Source: Azospirillum sp. TSO22-1
GTDB taxonomy: Bacteria; Pseudomonadota; Alphaproteobacteria; Azospirillales; Azospirillaceae
Length of the DNA stretch: 56,544 nucleotides
Reading direction: 5' to 3'
NCBI RefSeq assembly: GCF_003116015.1
Contig: NZ_LGQZ01000117.1
Location: 1-56,544, forward strand
The stretch's first letter is position 1. Every line of letters begins with the position of its first letter. Positions 13,838-23,673 of the stretch are shown in pieces. A model generated the notes under the pieces. It had not been told where the DNA came from, made no database searches, and saw only the letters and a program-made list of their open reading frames with translations. Position numbers and translations under genes: made by a program.

Positions 13838-16042
13838 TCAGGCCGTGACGCCGAGGCCGGCGCGCCCGGCGCGGGTCAGCTTCACCCAGTTGCGCGCGCC
13901 CGTCTGGAACGCCAGCGCGCCGGAAAAGCCCATGGAGCCGAGGCTGTTGGCGAACACCTCGGTCAGCTCGGATTGCAACTCGGCCGGCAGCGCCGCGTGG
14001 CTGCGCAGGATCAGGTCGAAGCGTTGCGGCCGCACGAGGCCGTCGAGCTGCAGCGGGCCGAACCGGCTCAGCGTCACCTCGAAGACGAAGCGGTTGCCCT
14101 TGCCCTCGCGCTCCTCGCCGCCGCTGCGGCCTTCGTCGGCGTCGGGCGGGCGGACGTACACCTCCATGGCCTGGAGCGTCTGGTTGTCCAGCATCGGCAG
14201 CACGTAGGGCTTCCAGTCCGACGGCGCCTCCGCCGCGGCGCGGGCGGGGGCGCGGAACTCCTCCTCCATCTGCCGGAGCAGCGTCGTCTGGCCGGAGCGC
14301 TCCAGCGCCGACGCCGCCTCCTCGCCCAGCCAGCCGCGGGCGTCGCCGTTGCGCAGGGCCGACAGCAGGAAGGTCAGCGCCGCGCCCAGCTTCTTGTTCG
14401 GCTGCGGCAGCACGCTGTTGCCGACCGCGCGCGCCAACTCCGGGTCGAGCGCGGCGAGCGCCTCCAGCACGTGGCGCAGCGCCGGCCATTCCTTGCCGGG
14501 CGGCGCCGGCTCCGGGCCGTGCGGAGCGGCGGCGGAGCGGGCGCGCAACGGGTCGGCCAGTTCCGCCACCACCTGTGTGCCGGGCGGCAGCGGCGGCTGG
14601 TTGGTCAGCACCAGCATGCCCTGCGGCGTGGCGAGGATCGGCTGCCCCTGCGGCGTCGTCCCCGCCACGGTGCCTTGCAGCAGCGGCGCGGCCGGCGGCG
14701 TGGCGGGCAGCGGGGGAGGGGGGGCGCCCGGCGGCGCCACGGTCACGACCTTCAGCGCCACCGTCGTTCCCTGCACCAGCACCGGCGCCCGGCCAAGTGG
14801 AGCGGCTGCGGGCGGCGCCTCCGGTGCAGGGGCGGGCGCAGTGGGACGCGGGGCGGCATCGGCTGGAGCTTCGGGGATGGGCTGTGGTGACGGGGGCGCG
14901 GGGGCTGACGGCGCGGCAGCCGGCGGCGCCCCGGGCAGCGGCGCCGGCTGCGGCAATTTCGGCGGAGACCTTGGCGGCGGGGCTGTCGGCTGCGGCTGCG
15001 TCGCCGGTGTCTGGGGCGGTTGAGGCGTGCCGGCCTGGGGAGCGGCCGGCTGCGGCGCGACCGACGGCGGGGGGGCAGCCTGCGGCGTCGCGGTCGGCGT
15101 TGCCGTCTGGGGCGTTCCGGCCTGAGGCACGCTCGGCTGAGCACTGCCCTGCGGCGGTATTCCTGCGCGCGGCGGTTCCGGCTGCGGAGCGCCTTGCTGT
15201 GGTTTGCCCTGCTGCGGCGTGCCCGGCCCAGGCTCCGGCGGCTGGGGATTGGGCTGCGGCGCGGGCTTGGCCGGGGGCGGCGTGTCGGGCGGAGCGTCGG
15301 GCGTGCCGCTCGGTTGCGGCGACGCGGCGCCCCGGTGCGCGGCGTCGCCGCCCAACTGCACCGGCGCCTCGCCCGGCGGGCCGGACGGCAGCGGTGCGGC
15401 GCTCGGCTGGGGCGACGGCGCGGCTGTCGGGGTCGGTGCGGCGCCGCCGGCGGAGGCGGGCGTCGGCGTGGCGTTCCCAGGGGAGGGTGGCGGAGGCGCG
15501 GCCGGCGTGCTCGGCGGTGTCGGAGGCACTCCCGCGGAGGGGCCGGCCGGCTTGGCCGCGGCGAGTACCAGCGCCGGCAGCAGCACGCCGGGCAACAGCG
15601 GCACCGCCGCGCCGGGCAAGGGGGGCGCAGGGGTGGGAACCGAGACCAGCACCGCCGGCTGCTGGGCGGCGGCGGGAGCCGACGGCTGCGGCGTCGCCGG
15701 CGCCGCGGCGTTCGGCGCGGCGCCGGCGGGTCCGTTGGTGAAGACCTGGACGCGGCCGGGCGGCTGGCCGGCGGGCACCTGGAGGGTGACCGCCTTGTCG
15801 GACGACAGCTGTGCGGCGAGATCGATCATCACGTCGCCGAGCGACGTGCGGATGCGCGTCAGCCCCTCGGGCGTGGTGCCGGCGACGGTGCCGGGCAGGG
15901 AAACCGGGCGGGCGAGGTCCTGGAGCTTCTCCGGCAGCACCACCGCCGCCGCCTCGCCGACCAGCACCGGCGCGGCGCTTCCCGTCGGGGCGGCCACCGG
16001 CGTCGTCGTCACCGGCGGCGGGATGGGGCCGGCGCTGCCCAT
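13838..16042 (-). CDS. fliK: Proline-rich flagellar hook-length control-like protein
   Basis: 734 aa. The N-terminal 110 residues look folded (AAVVLPEKLQDLARPVSLPG and a TPEGLTRIRTSLGDVMIDL segment). Residues of about 110-420 are extremely Pro/Ala/Gln-rich low complexity. The C-terminal 300 residues fold again and end with RPQRFDLILRSHAALPAELQ and an SMGFSGALAFQ segment, resembling the FliK C-terminal domain that senses hook completion and switches export specificity. The long disordered centre would suit the ruler model. The ATG at 16042 lies 9 bp after the flhG stop, so it is in the same transcript. FliK is poorly conserved; position and architecture carry the call. Confidence 0.6.
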   Translation of the reverse strand: MGSAGPIPPPVTTTPVAAPTGSAAPVLVGEAAAVVLPEKLQDLARPVSLPGTVAGTTPEGLTRIRTSLGDVMIDLAAQLSSDKAVTLQVPAGQPPGRVQVFTNGPAGAAPNAAAPATPQPSAPAAAQQPAVLVSVPTPAPPLPGAAVPLLPGVLLPALVLAAAKPAGPSAGVPPTPPSTPAAPPPPSPGNATPTPASAGGAAPTPTAAPSPQPSAAPLPSGPPGEAPVQLGGDAAHRGAASPQPSGTPDAPPDTPPPAKPAPQPNPQPPEPGPGTPQQGKPQQGAPQPEPPRAGIPPQGSAQPSVPQAGTPQTATPTATPQAAPPPSVAPQPAAPQAGTPQPPQTPATQPQPTAPPPRSPPKLPQPAPLPGAPPAAAPSAPAPPSPQPIPEAPADAAPRPTAPAPAPEAPPAAAPLGRAPVLVQGTTVALKVVTVAPPGAPPPPLPATPPAAPLLQGTVAGTTPQGQPILATPQGMLVLTNQPPLPPGTQVVAELADPLRARSAAAPHGPEPAPPGKEWPALRHVLEALAALDPELARAVGNSVLPQPNKKLGAALTFLLSALRNGDARGWLGEEAASALERSGQTTLLRQMEEEFRAPARAAAEAPSDWKPYVLPMLDNQTLQAMEVYVRPPDADEGRSGGEEREGKGNRFVFEVTLSRFGPLQLDGLVRPQRFDLILRSHAALPAELQSELTEVFANSLGSMGFSGALAFQTGARNWVKLTRAGRAGLGVTA

Positions 16043-16051
16043 CGGGTCTCC

Positions 16052-16879
16052 TTACGCCTTCTCCACGCTTTCCTTGCTCTTCACCAGACGCTGCGCCAGC
16101 TGGAGCACGTCGTTGGCGGCGTCGCTGCCCGGCGAGCGGGTGAGGATCGGGATCTGGTTGCGGATGGCGTCGCGCACCTTGAGGTCGCGGCGGATGATGC
16201 CGGCCAGCGGCGGCTTGAACTTCAGGAAGTTCTGGCAGGCCTTGAGGATGGTGCCGTAGGTGCGGTCGCCCTCCTTCAGCGTCTGCGCCAGGTTCACCAC
16301 CACGCGCAGGTCGGCGTTGCGGTTGGTGACGTGGGTCAGCTTGATGAAGGCGTAGGCGTCGGTGATCGAGGTCGGTTCGTCGTTGGTGACCACCAGCGTG
16401 GTGCCGGCCGGGCCGCACAGCGTGCGCACGGTGCGGTCCACACCCGCGCCCATGTCCATGATCACGTAGTCGTAGTCGCGCGCCAGATCGAACAGGTCGT
16501 TGCGCAGGGACGACAACGCCTGGCTGGGCAGCGTCGCCAGCGTGCCGGAGCCGGAGCGGCCGGCGATGATGTCGAAGCCGCCGTCGGGGAATCGCTCGGC
16601 CGCGCGCTGCAGCGTCACCGTGCCCTCGATCACCTGGCCGAGGTCGCGCTTCGGCTGGAAGCCCAGCTGGATGTCGACGTTGGCCAGCCCGAGGTCGCCG
16701 TCGAACAGCAGCGCGTTCTTGCCCATGCGCGCCAGCGCGTGCGCCAGCGTGATGGAGAACCACGTCTTGCCGACGCCGCCCTTGCCGGAGGCCACGGCGA
16801 TGACGTTCCTGCCGCGCAGGGGCCGCACGTTGGAGGCTGGGGCCATGGGCGCGGACGCCGGGAAAACCTTTTCGGTCAT
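16052..16879 (-). CDS. flhG: Flagellar number regulator FlhG (MinD/ParA ATPase)
   Basis: 275 aa. It has a deviant Walker A motif VIAVASGKGGVGKTWFSITL (about 26-45), a switch region ALLFDGDLGLANVDIQLGF and the strand DYVIMDMGAGVDRTV. FlhG (YlxH/FleN) restrains FlhF and the flagellar master regulator so that the right number of flagella forms. Its start overlaps the flhF stop (ATGA at 16876-16879), the usual pairing. The N-terminal 22 residues are Pro/Ala-rich. A generic Mrp/ParA label is excluded mainly by this context. Confidence 0.9.
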   Translation of the reverse strand: MTEKVFPASAPMAPASNVRPLRGRNVIAVASGKGGVGKTWFSITLAHALARMGKNALLFDGDLGLANVDIQLGFQPKRDLGQVIEGTVTLQRAAERFPDGGFDIIAGRSGSGTLATLPSQALSSLRNDLFDLARDYDYVIMDMGAGVDRTVRTLCGPAGTTLVVTNDEPTSITDAYAFIKLTHVTNRNADLRVVVNLAQTLKEGDRTYGTILKACQNFLKFKPPLAGIIRRDLKVRDAIRNQIPILTRSPGSDAANDVLQLAQRLVKSKESVEKA

Positions 16880-17946
16880 GGTGCGGTCCTCGACGAGCTC
16901 ACGGCGTGAGCGGCTTTGGTTTCTCTCGTTTTTGCCCGGGCCTTGGCCGGCACGGGCTTGGCGGCCGGCTTTTCCGGCTGCGGCATCATCAGGCGGGCGA
17001 GCGCCACCGGGTTCAGCGGCGTCAGCCCCTCGGCCACCTTCGGGGCCACGGTCCCGTCGCAGAAGACGAGGCGGGCGCGGTGCGCGGCGGTCAGCGTGCT
17101 GCCGAAGCGGCGCGCCACGTCCAGGCGCGTCACCAGCAGGCGCTTGACGCCCAGCGCCTTGAAGGCCAGCCCGGTCTCGGCCGCCTCCACCGTGTCCATG
17201 CCGGCGGGCAGCACCAGCACCGGCTCCACGTCGCCGGCGGCCAGCAGGGCGCGCAGGTCGCCCATCTCCTCCGCGTCGAAGGGGTTGCGCCCGGCGGTGT
17301 CGATCACCGTCAGGTCGTTGCCGCGGCTGAAGTCCAGGGCGCCGCCCAGCGCCTCCGGGTCCTCGACGCGATGCAGCTTGACCTTGAGCAGCCGGGTGAA
17401 GGCGGCGAGCTGGTCGACGCCGCCGGCGCGCACGGTGTCGGTGGTGATGACGCCGACCGAGCGGTTCTTCAGCACGGCGCGCGCCGCCAGCTTGGCGACG
17501 GTCAGCGTCTTGCCGGAGCCCGGCGGCCCGACCAGCGCCAGCGGCCGCATCGCCGCGCGGCTGGTGCCGCCGTTGGCCAGGGGGTGGAAGGTGAAGACGG
17601 CGTCAAGTGCTGCGCCCAGCGCCAGCGTCGGGTCCTCGGTGTCCAGCCCGGCGGCGGCGTCGATCAGCTGTTCGGCCAGCGAGGCCGGCACGCCGTGGCG
17701 GTGCAGGGCGTCGGCCACCGCCTCGCCGACGTCGATCTCCGGTTCCGCGACCGGGCGGTGGGCGACGGCGGCGTTGACGCGCGCCGGTTCGGAGGGGTGG
17801 GCGTCCTCCTCCACCGCGGCGGTGACGCGCACGCCGCCGCCTTCCTCCTCACGGGTCGCCACGATGATGGCGTCGTCGCCGAGCTGCTGGCGGACCAGCC
17901 GCATCGCCTCGGCCATCGTCTTGGCGTGGAAGGATTTCAGCCTCAT
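16876..17946 (-). CDS. flhF: SRP-type GTPase FlhF
   Basis: 356 aa. The N-terminus MRLKSFHAKTMAEAMRLVRQ with QLGDDAIIVATRE is the FlhF B domain. The NG GTPase domain follows a variable linker: G1 in LALVGPPGSGKTLTVAKLAA (about 145), a switch segment GVITTDTVRAGGVDQLAAF, G3 in LTVIDTAGRNPFDAEEM and G4-like VKRLLVTRLDVARRFGS. FlhF places polar flagella and recruits FliF to the membrane. The C-terminus is a Lys/Pro/Ala tail. It is 40 bp downstream of flhA and coupled to flhG. Confidence 0.92.
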   Translation of the reverse strand: MRLKSFHAKTMAEAMRLVRQQLGDDAIIVATREEEGGGVRVTAAVEEDAHPSEPARVNAAVAHRPVAEPEIDVGEAVADALHRHGVPASLAEQLIDAAAGLDTEDPTLALGAALDAVFTFHPLANGGTSRAAMRPLALVGPPGSGKTLTVAKLAARAVLKNRSVGVITTDTVRAGGVDQLAAFTRLLKVKLHRVEDPEALGGALDFSRGNDLTVIDTAGRNPFDAEEMGDLRALLAAGDVEPVLVLPAGMDTVEAAETGLAFKALGVKRLLVTRLDVARRFGSTLTAAHRARLVFCDGTVAPKVAEGLTPLNPVALARLMMPQPEKPAAKPVPAKARAKTRETKAAHAVSSSRTAP

Positions 17947-17986
17947 GGCCGAACCTCCTTCCAGCTAGGGGCAAATACGCGTGTCA

Positions 17987-20143
17987 TCAGATCTGCCCCA
18001 GCGTCTTGATCTTGGCCTTCGGGTGGATCTCGTTCTGCGACATGACCACCGTCGACGGCCGGAAGCGCTCGACGATGGAGCGCACGTACGGCCGGATCAG
18101 GGGGCTGGTCAGCAGCACAGGCGTCTCACCCATCATCGCGTGTCGTTCGAACGTCTGGCGCACCGCCGTGATGAACTGCTGCAACCGGCTGGGCGCCATG
18201 GTCAACTGCCGGTCGTCGCCGTCGCCCATCAGGGATTCGGCGAAGGCCTGCTCCCATTCCGGCGACATGGTGATGAGGGGTATGAAGCCCATCTCGTTGG
18301 TGCAGGCGTCGCAGATCTGCCGCGCCAGACGCGAGCGGACGTGCTCGGTGATCTGGGTGATGCTGCGCGTCTGCCCCGCCGCCTCGGAGATGCCTTCGAG
18401 GACCGCCGCAAGATCCCGGATCGAGATGCGTTCTGCAAGAAGGTTTTGCAGCACGCGCTGCAACCCGCCGACGGTGATCTGCGCCGGGATGACGTCCGCG
18501 ACGAGTTTCTGGTGCGCCTTGTCCAGCTCGTCGAGCAGCTTCTGCGTCTCGGAGAAGGACAGCAGCTCCGGCATGTTGTCCTTCAGCACCTCGGTCAGGT
18601 GCGTGGTCACCACGGTGGACGGGTCCACCACGGTGTAGCCCTTGAACAGCGCCTCCTCGCGGTAGCCGGTCTCGACCCAGATCGCCGGCAGGCCGAAGGT
18701 GGGCTCGGTGGTCTGCTCGCCGGGCAGGCTCATCGCCTCGCCGCGCGGGTCCATGACCAGCAGCATGTTCGGGCGCACGTCGCCGCGGCCGGCCTCGATC
18801 TCCTTGATGCGGATCACGTAGGTGTTGGGCGGCAGCTGCAGATTGTCCTGGATGCGCACCGCCGGCATGACGAAGCCGGCTTCCGACGCGACCTGCCGGC
18901 GCAGGCCCTTGATCTGGTCGGTCAGCCGGTGGCTGCCCGCCTGCGGCGCGTTGATCAGCGACAGCAGGCCGTAGCCCAGCTCCAGCCGGATCAGGTCGAT
19001 GGCGAGCGCCGTGGAGATCGGCTCCTCCGCCACCGGCGCGGCGTCGCTGGCGGCCTGGACCTCGGCCAGCTCCTGCTCCTGCTCCTGGCGGCGGCGGAAG
19101 CGCGGCAGGAACCACGCGGCGGAGCCGGTGGCGATGGCCACGGGCAGGAAGATGTAGGACGGCATGCCCGGCAGCGCCGCCATGATCAGCAGCAGGCCGG
19201 CCGAGATGCCCAGCGCCATCGGGTAGCCGGTGAGCTGGCCGACCACCGCCTTGTCGGTGGAACCGCCGGTTCCGGCCTTCGACACCAGGAAGCCGGCGGA
19301 AATCGAGATCACCAGCGCCGGGATCTGCGACACCAGGCCGTCGCCGATGGTCAGCTTGGTGAAGGTGTCGAGCGCCTGCAGCACCGGCATGTCGTGGCGC
19401 ATCACCGCGATGGAAACGCCGCCGACGATGTTGATGAACATGATCAGCAGGCCGGCGACCGCGTCGCCCTTCACGAACTTCGATGCACCGTCCATGGAGC
19501 CGAAGAAGGCGCTTTCGTCCTCCAGTTCCTTGCGGCGCTTGCGGGCGGTCTGCTCGTCGATCATGCCGGCGCCGAGGTCGGCGTCGATGGCCATCTGCTT
19601 GCCGGGCATGGCGTCGAGGGTGAAACGCGCCGCCACCTCGGCGATGCGGCCCGAACCGGCGACGATGACCTTGAAGTTCACGATGGTCAGGATCGCGTAG
19701 ACGATCACGCCGATGATGAAGTCGCCGCCCATCACGAAGCTGGCGAACGCCTCGATGACGTGCCCGGCCGCCGAGGTGCCCTCGTGGCCGTGGCTGAGGA
19801 TCAGGCGCGTCGACGCCATGTTCAGCGACAGCCGCAGCAGCGTGGTGATCAGCAGGATGGTCGGGTAGGACGACAGCTCCAGCGGCTTCTGGATGAACAG
19901 CACCACCATCAGGATCAGCACCGACACCGTCACCGACACCGCCAGCATGAAGTCCAGCAGCAGCGTCGGCATCGGCATGATCAACGCGACGATGATCATC
20001 ATGATGCCGACCGCCATGGCGACGTCGCCACGCTTCAGCGACGCCTTGATCACCCCGACCATCTCGCCGAGCGCGGCCAGGTTGCCGCCGCCGGCCATGC
20101 CGCCGGTCGAAGCCCGTTCGGGATTGTGTTCGGTGAGCGCCAT
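17987..20143 (-). CDS. flhA: Flagellar export gate protein FlhA
   Basis: 718 aa. FlhA is the large export-gate subunit in the centre of the basal body; its cytoplasmic ring selects substrates. There are about eight membrane segments in the first 340 residues (from DVAMAVGIMMIIVALIMPMP onward), including the conserved SSYPTILLITTLLRLSLNMA and the FHIPEP-like region with ARFTLDAMPGKQMAIDADL. The soluble part holds RRQVASEAGFVMPAVRIQDN and the final PLIRPYVRSIVERFRPS motif. The length is slightly above the usual 690-700 because of an N-terminal tail. It sits between flbD and flhF. Confidence 0.95.
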   Translation of the reverse strand: MALTEHNPERASTGGMAGGGNLAALGEMVGVIKASLKRGDVAMAVGIMMIIVALIMPMPTLLLDFMLAVSVTVSVLILMVVLFIQKPLELSSYPTILLITTLLRLSLNMASTRLILSHGHEGTSAAGHVIEAFASFVMGGDFIIGVIVYAILTIVNFKVIVAGSGRIAEVAARFTLDAMPGKQMAIDADLGAGMIDEQTARKRRKELEDESAFFGSMDGASKFVKGDAVAGLLIMFINIVGGVSIAVMRHDMPVLQALDTFTKLTIGDGLVSQIPALVISISAGFLVSKAGTGGSTDKAVVGQLTGYPMALGISAGLLLIMAALPGMPSYIFLPVAIATGSAAWFLPRFRRRQEQEQELAEVQAASDAAPVAEEPISTALAIDLIRLELGYGLLSLINAPQAGSHRLTDQIKGLRRQVASEAGFVMPAVRIQDNLQLPPNTYVIRIKEIEAGRGDVRPNMLLVMDPRGEAMSLPGEQTTEPTFGLPAIWVETGYREEALFKGYTVVDPSTVVTTHLTEVLKDNMPELLSFSETQKLLDELDKAHQKLVADVIPAQITVGGLQRVLQNLLAERISIRDLAAVLEGISEAAGQTRSITQITEHVRSRLARQICDACTNEMGFIPLITMSPEWEQAFAESLMGDGDDRQLTMAPSRLQQFITAVRQTFERHAMMGETPVLLTSPLIRPYVRSIVERFRPSTVVMSQNEIHPKAKIKTLGQI

Positions 20144-20166
20144 GGCGGTGCCGGTCCTCTAGAGGG

Positions 20167-21666
<1,500 letters not shown>

Positions 21667-21667
21667 C

Positions 21668-22576
21668 TTACGCTCCCCTCGGGGATTCTTTGTCGAAGTA
21701 CTGCAGGCGCCGCCCGGGGGGCAGCAGGGTGTTCAGCAGCATCTCCAGCCGGCGGGGGTTTTCCTGCCGGGCGATGGAGACGGCACCGATGGTGTAGAGG
21801 GTCTGGACCAGGGCTTCGTTCTCGGCGTTGCGCTCGAGCTTGGCGGCCAGCGGCGCTAGCACCACGTTGCCGAGCACCGCGCCGTAGAAGGTGGTGAGCA
21901 GCGCCAGCGCCATGGCCGGGCCGATGGTGGAGGGATCGCTCAAGCCTCCCAGCATCTGCACGAGGCCGACCAGCGTGCCGATCAGCCCCATGGCCGGCGC
22001 CACCTCGGACGCGCGGCGCAGCACGGCGGCGCTCTTGGCGCGGGCGGCGGTGACCGCCTCGACCTCGGCGGTCAGCATGCGCTCGACGTCGTCGGCCGGC
22101 GGCCCCTCGGTGATCAGGGAGACGCAACGGTGCAGGAACGGCTCGCCCTTCAGCTCGGGCAGCATGCTCTTCAGCATCTCCGGGCCGGCGCGGCGCGCCG
22201 CTTCGGCCAGCAGCATGACCTGACGCGCCACGGCGCGCGGGTCGTAGCTGGTCTGCACCAGGATGCGCCCGGCGTTGCCCCAGGCCGACGCCACGTCGCC
22301 CAGGGAGAAGGACGCGGTGGTCACCGCCAGCGTGCCGCCAAGCACGATCAGCAGCGACGGCGGGTCGAGGAAGGCGCGCAAGCTGCCGCCCGACGCCATC
22401 GCCACCAGGATGACGCCGGCGGCGGCGCCCAGGCCGACCAGCGTGGCGGCGTCCAGCCGGCCGCGCGGCCGGGCGCGCGCCGGCGAGGTCGCCGCCCGCT
22501 CGGCCGGGGCCGCCCCCTTGGAGGACGGTGGGCGCTGGGCGCGGAGTTCGGGGGTGGTCTCGCGGGTGGCGGTCAT
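21668..22576 (-). CDS. MotA-like proton channel subunit
   Basis: 302 aa. A 40-residue Pro/Arg/Ala tail precedes four membrane segments: LVGLGAAAGVILVAMASGG, LLIVLGGTLAVTTASFSLG, APAMGLIGTLVGLVQMLGGL and MALALLTTFYGAVLGNVVLA. The order and the cytoplasmic loop between segments 2 and 3 fit the MotA/PomA stator family rather than the shorter ExbB/TolQ. MotA needs MotB to form a stator, but no motB lies nearby. It lies between fliN and flbD and is coupled to fliN by ATGA overlap. Confidence 0.82.
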   Translation of the reverse strand: MTATRETTPELRAQRPPSSKGAAPAERAATSPARARPRGRLDAATLVGLGAAAGVILVAMASGGSLRAFLDPPSLLIVLGGTLAVTTASFSLGDVASAWGNAGRILVQTSYDPRAVARQVMLLAEAARRAGPEMLKSMLPELKGEPFLHRCVSLITEGPPADDVERMLTAEVEAVTAARAKSAAVLRRASEVAPAMGLIGTLVGLVQMLGGLSDPSTIGPAMALALLTTFYGAVLGNVVLAPLAAKLERNAENEALVQTLYTIGAVSIARQENPRRLEMLLNTLLPPGRRLQYFDKESPRGA

Positions 22577-22902
22577 CCGCGGTCCGATTTGATGATTTCG
22601 GTCATGGTGATGCCCAGCCGGTCCTCGACGACGACGACCTCGCCGCGCGCCACCAGCCGGTTGTTGACGTAGATGTCGATGGCCTCGCCGACCTTGCGGT
22701 CCAGTTCTACCACCGCGCCGCGGCCGAGCTTGAGCAGCTGGCTCACCTGCATGGTCGATTTGCCGAGCACCGCCGAGATCTGCACGGGGATGTCGTACAC
22801 CGCCTCGAGGTCCTTCGCCGGCCCCAGCCCGCTGTCGTACTCCGACAGGTCGGAGCGGCCGGATTGGTCCAGCTCGTCGAGGGAGAAGGTGTCCTTGGCC
22901 AT
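22573..22902 (-). CDS. fliN: Flagellar motor switch protein FliN
   Basis: 109 aa. The SpoA domain fills the C-terminal 75 residues: LEAVYDIPVQISAVLGKSTM, LLKLGRGAVVELDRKVGEAI and VNNRLVARGEVVVVEDRLGI. FliN forms the lower ring of the switch complex that receives CheY-P and docks FliH. The start is the ATG at 22902; a TTG one codon upstream is less likely. It follows fliH by 25 bp. Length and motifs are complete. Confidence 0.93.
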   Translation of the reverse strand: MAKDTFSLDELDQSGRSDLSEYDSGLGPAKDLEAVYDIPVQISAVLGKSTMQVSQLLKLGRGAVVELDRKVGEAIDIYVNNRLVARGEVVVVEDRLGITMTEIIKSDRG

Positions 22903-22927
22903 CAAGACTCTCCGGAACTCAGCTCAA

Positions 22928-23662
22928 TCAATGAAGCGCGCCGGCGTCGAGCAGACGCTGCGCGGACTGTTCGATCTCGGCCAGCAGGGCGGCGGTGTCG
23001 CGCTCGGCGCCGCCTTCCGCCCACTCGATCCGGCAGTCGCCGGGACCCATGCCGGCGTCGCCGACCACCAACAGCTTGCTGTCGAAGCCGCTGCGGGTGA
23101 TCGTCTCCTCCAGGTGCGGGCGCACCAGCTCGATGGTGTCGGGGGCGACGCGGACGACCAGGCGCGGCTCGTCCAGCAGGTCGGTCAGGCAGGCGCGCAC
23201 CAGCCCCTCGATCTCCGCCAGCCCGTGTCGGCGCGCCAATTCCGGCATCATCTTGCGGACGATGGCGAGCGCGATGTGCACCGGCTGGTCGCTGCGCGCC
23301 TTCTTCTCCGCCTCGAACCGGGCGAGCAGCGCCTCGACGCCCTGCGCGATGCGGTCGAGCGCGTGGGCGGCGAGCGCCGCGTCGCTGCCCTCGACCTCGG
23401 CGCGCGCGGATGCTGCGCCTTCCTCCAGGCCGGCGGCGCGGCCCTCGTCATAGCCCTTCTGCTCGCCGGCCCTGTGCCCGGCGACCATGCCGTCGCGGAA
23501 ACCCGCCTCGCGGGCGGCGTTGATCTCCTCCTCGCCGTAGGTCGGCGGCGGCGGCTCGGGCGCGATCTCCTCCTCGACGTGGCCGTAGCCCTGGTGGCCA
23601 TGCCCGTGGTGGGAATCGACGTCGAAGGACTCGTCGAACTGGAACTTGCGGACGGAGGTCAT
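22928..23662 (-). CDS. fliH: Flagellar export regulator FliH with His-rich N-terminus
   Basis: 244 aa. A central charged helical region (EEEINAAREAGFRDGMVAGH with repeated A/G-xxx-G/A spacing) and a C-terminal domain (ALAIVRKMMPELARRHGLAE; LVVRVAPDTIELVRPHLEE) match FliH/FlbE, the stator-like partner that holds FliI and docks on FliN. The N-terminus carries an unusual stretch DSHHGHGHQGYGH that could bind metal. The gene starts 11 bp after the fliF stop; in most flagellar clusters fliG lies at this point. Confidence 0.85.
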   Translation of the reverse strand: MTSVRKFQFDESFDVDSHHGHGHQGYGHVEEEIAPEPPPPTYGEEEINAAREAGFRDGMVAGHRAGEQKGYDEGRAAGLEEGAASARAEVEGSDAALAAHALDRIAQGVEALLARFEAEKKARSDQPVHIALAIVRKMMPELARRHGLAEIEGLVRACLTDLLDEPRLVVRVAPDTIELVRPHLEETITRSGFDSKLLVVGDAGMGPGDCRIEWAEGGAERDTAALLAEIEQSAQRLLDAGALH

Positions 23663-23673
23663 TCAGGGCGTCC

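Noticed and set aside
21668..22576. ExbB/TolQ assignment for the MotA-like gene
   Set aside because: Placement of the membrane segments, the cytoplasmic loop and the flagellar operon context favour MotA; no ExbD/TolR partner is present.
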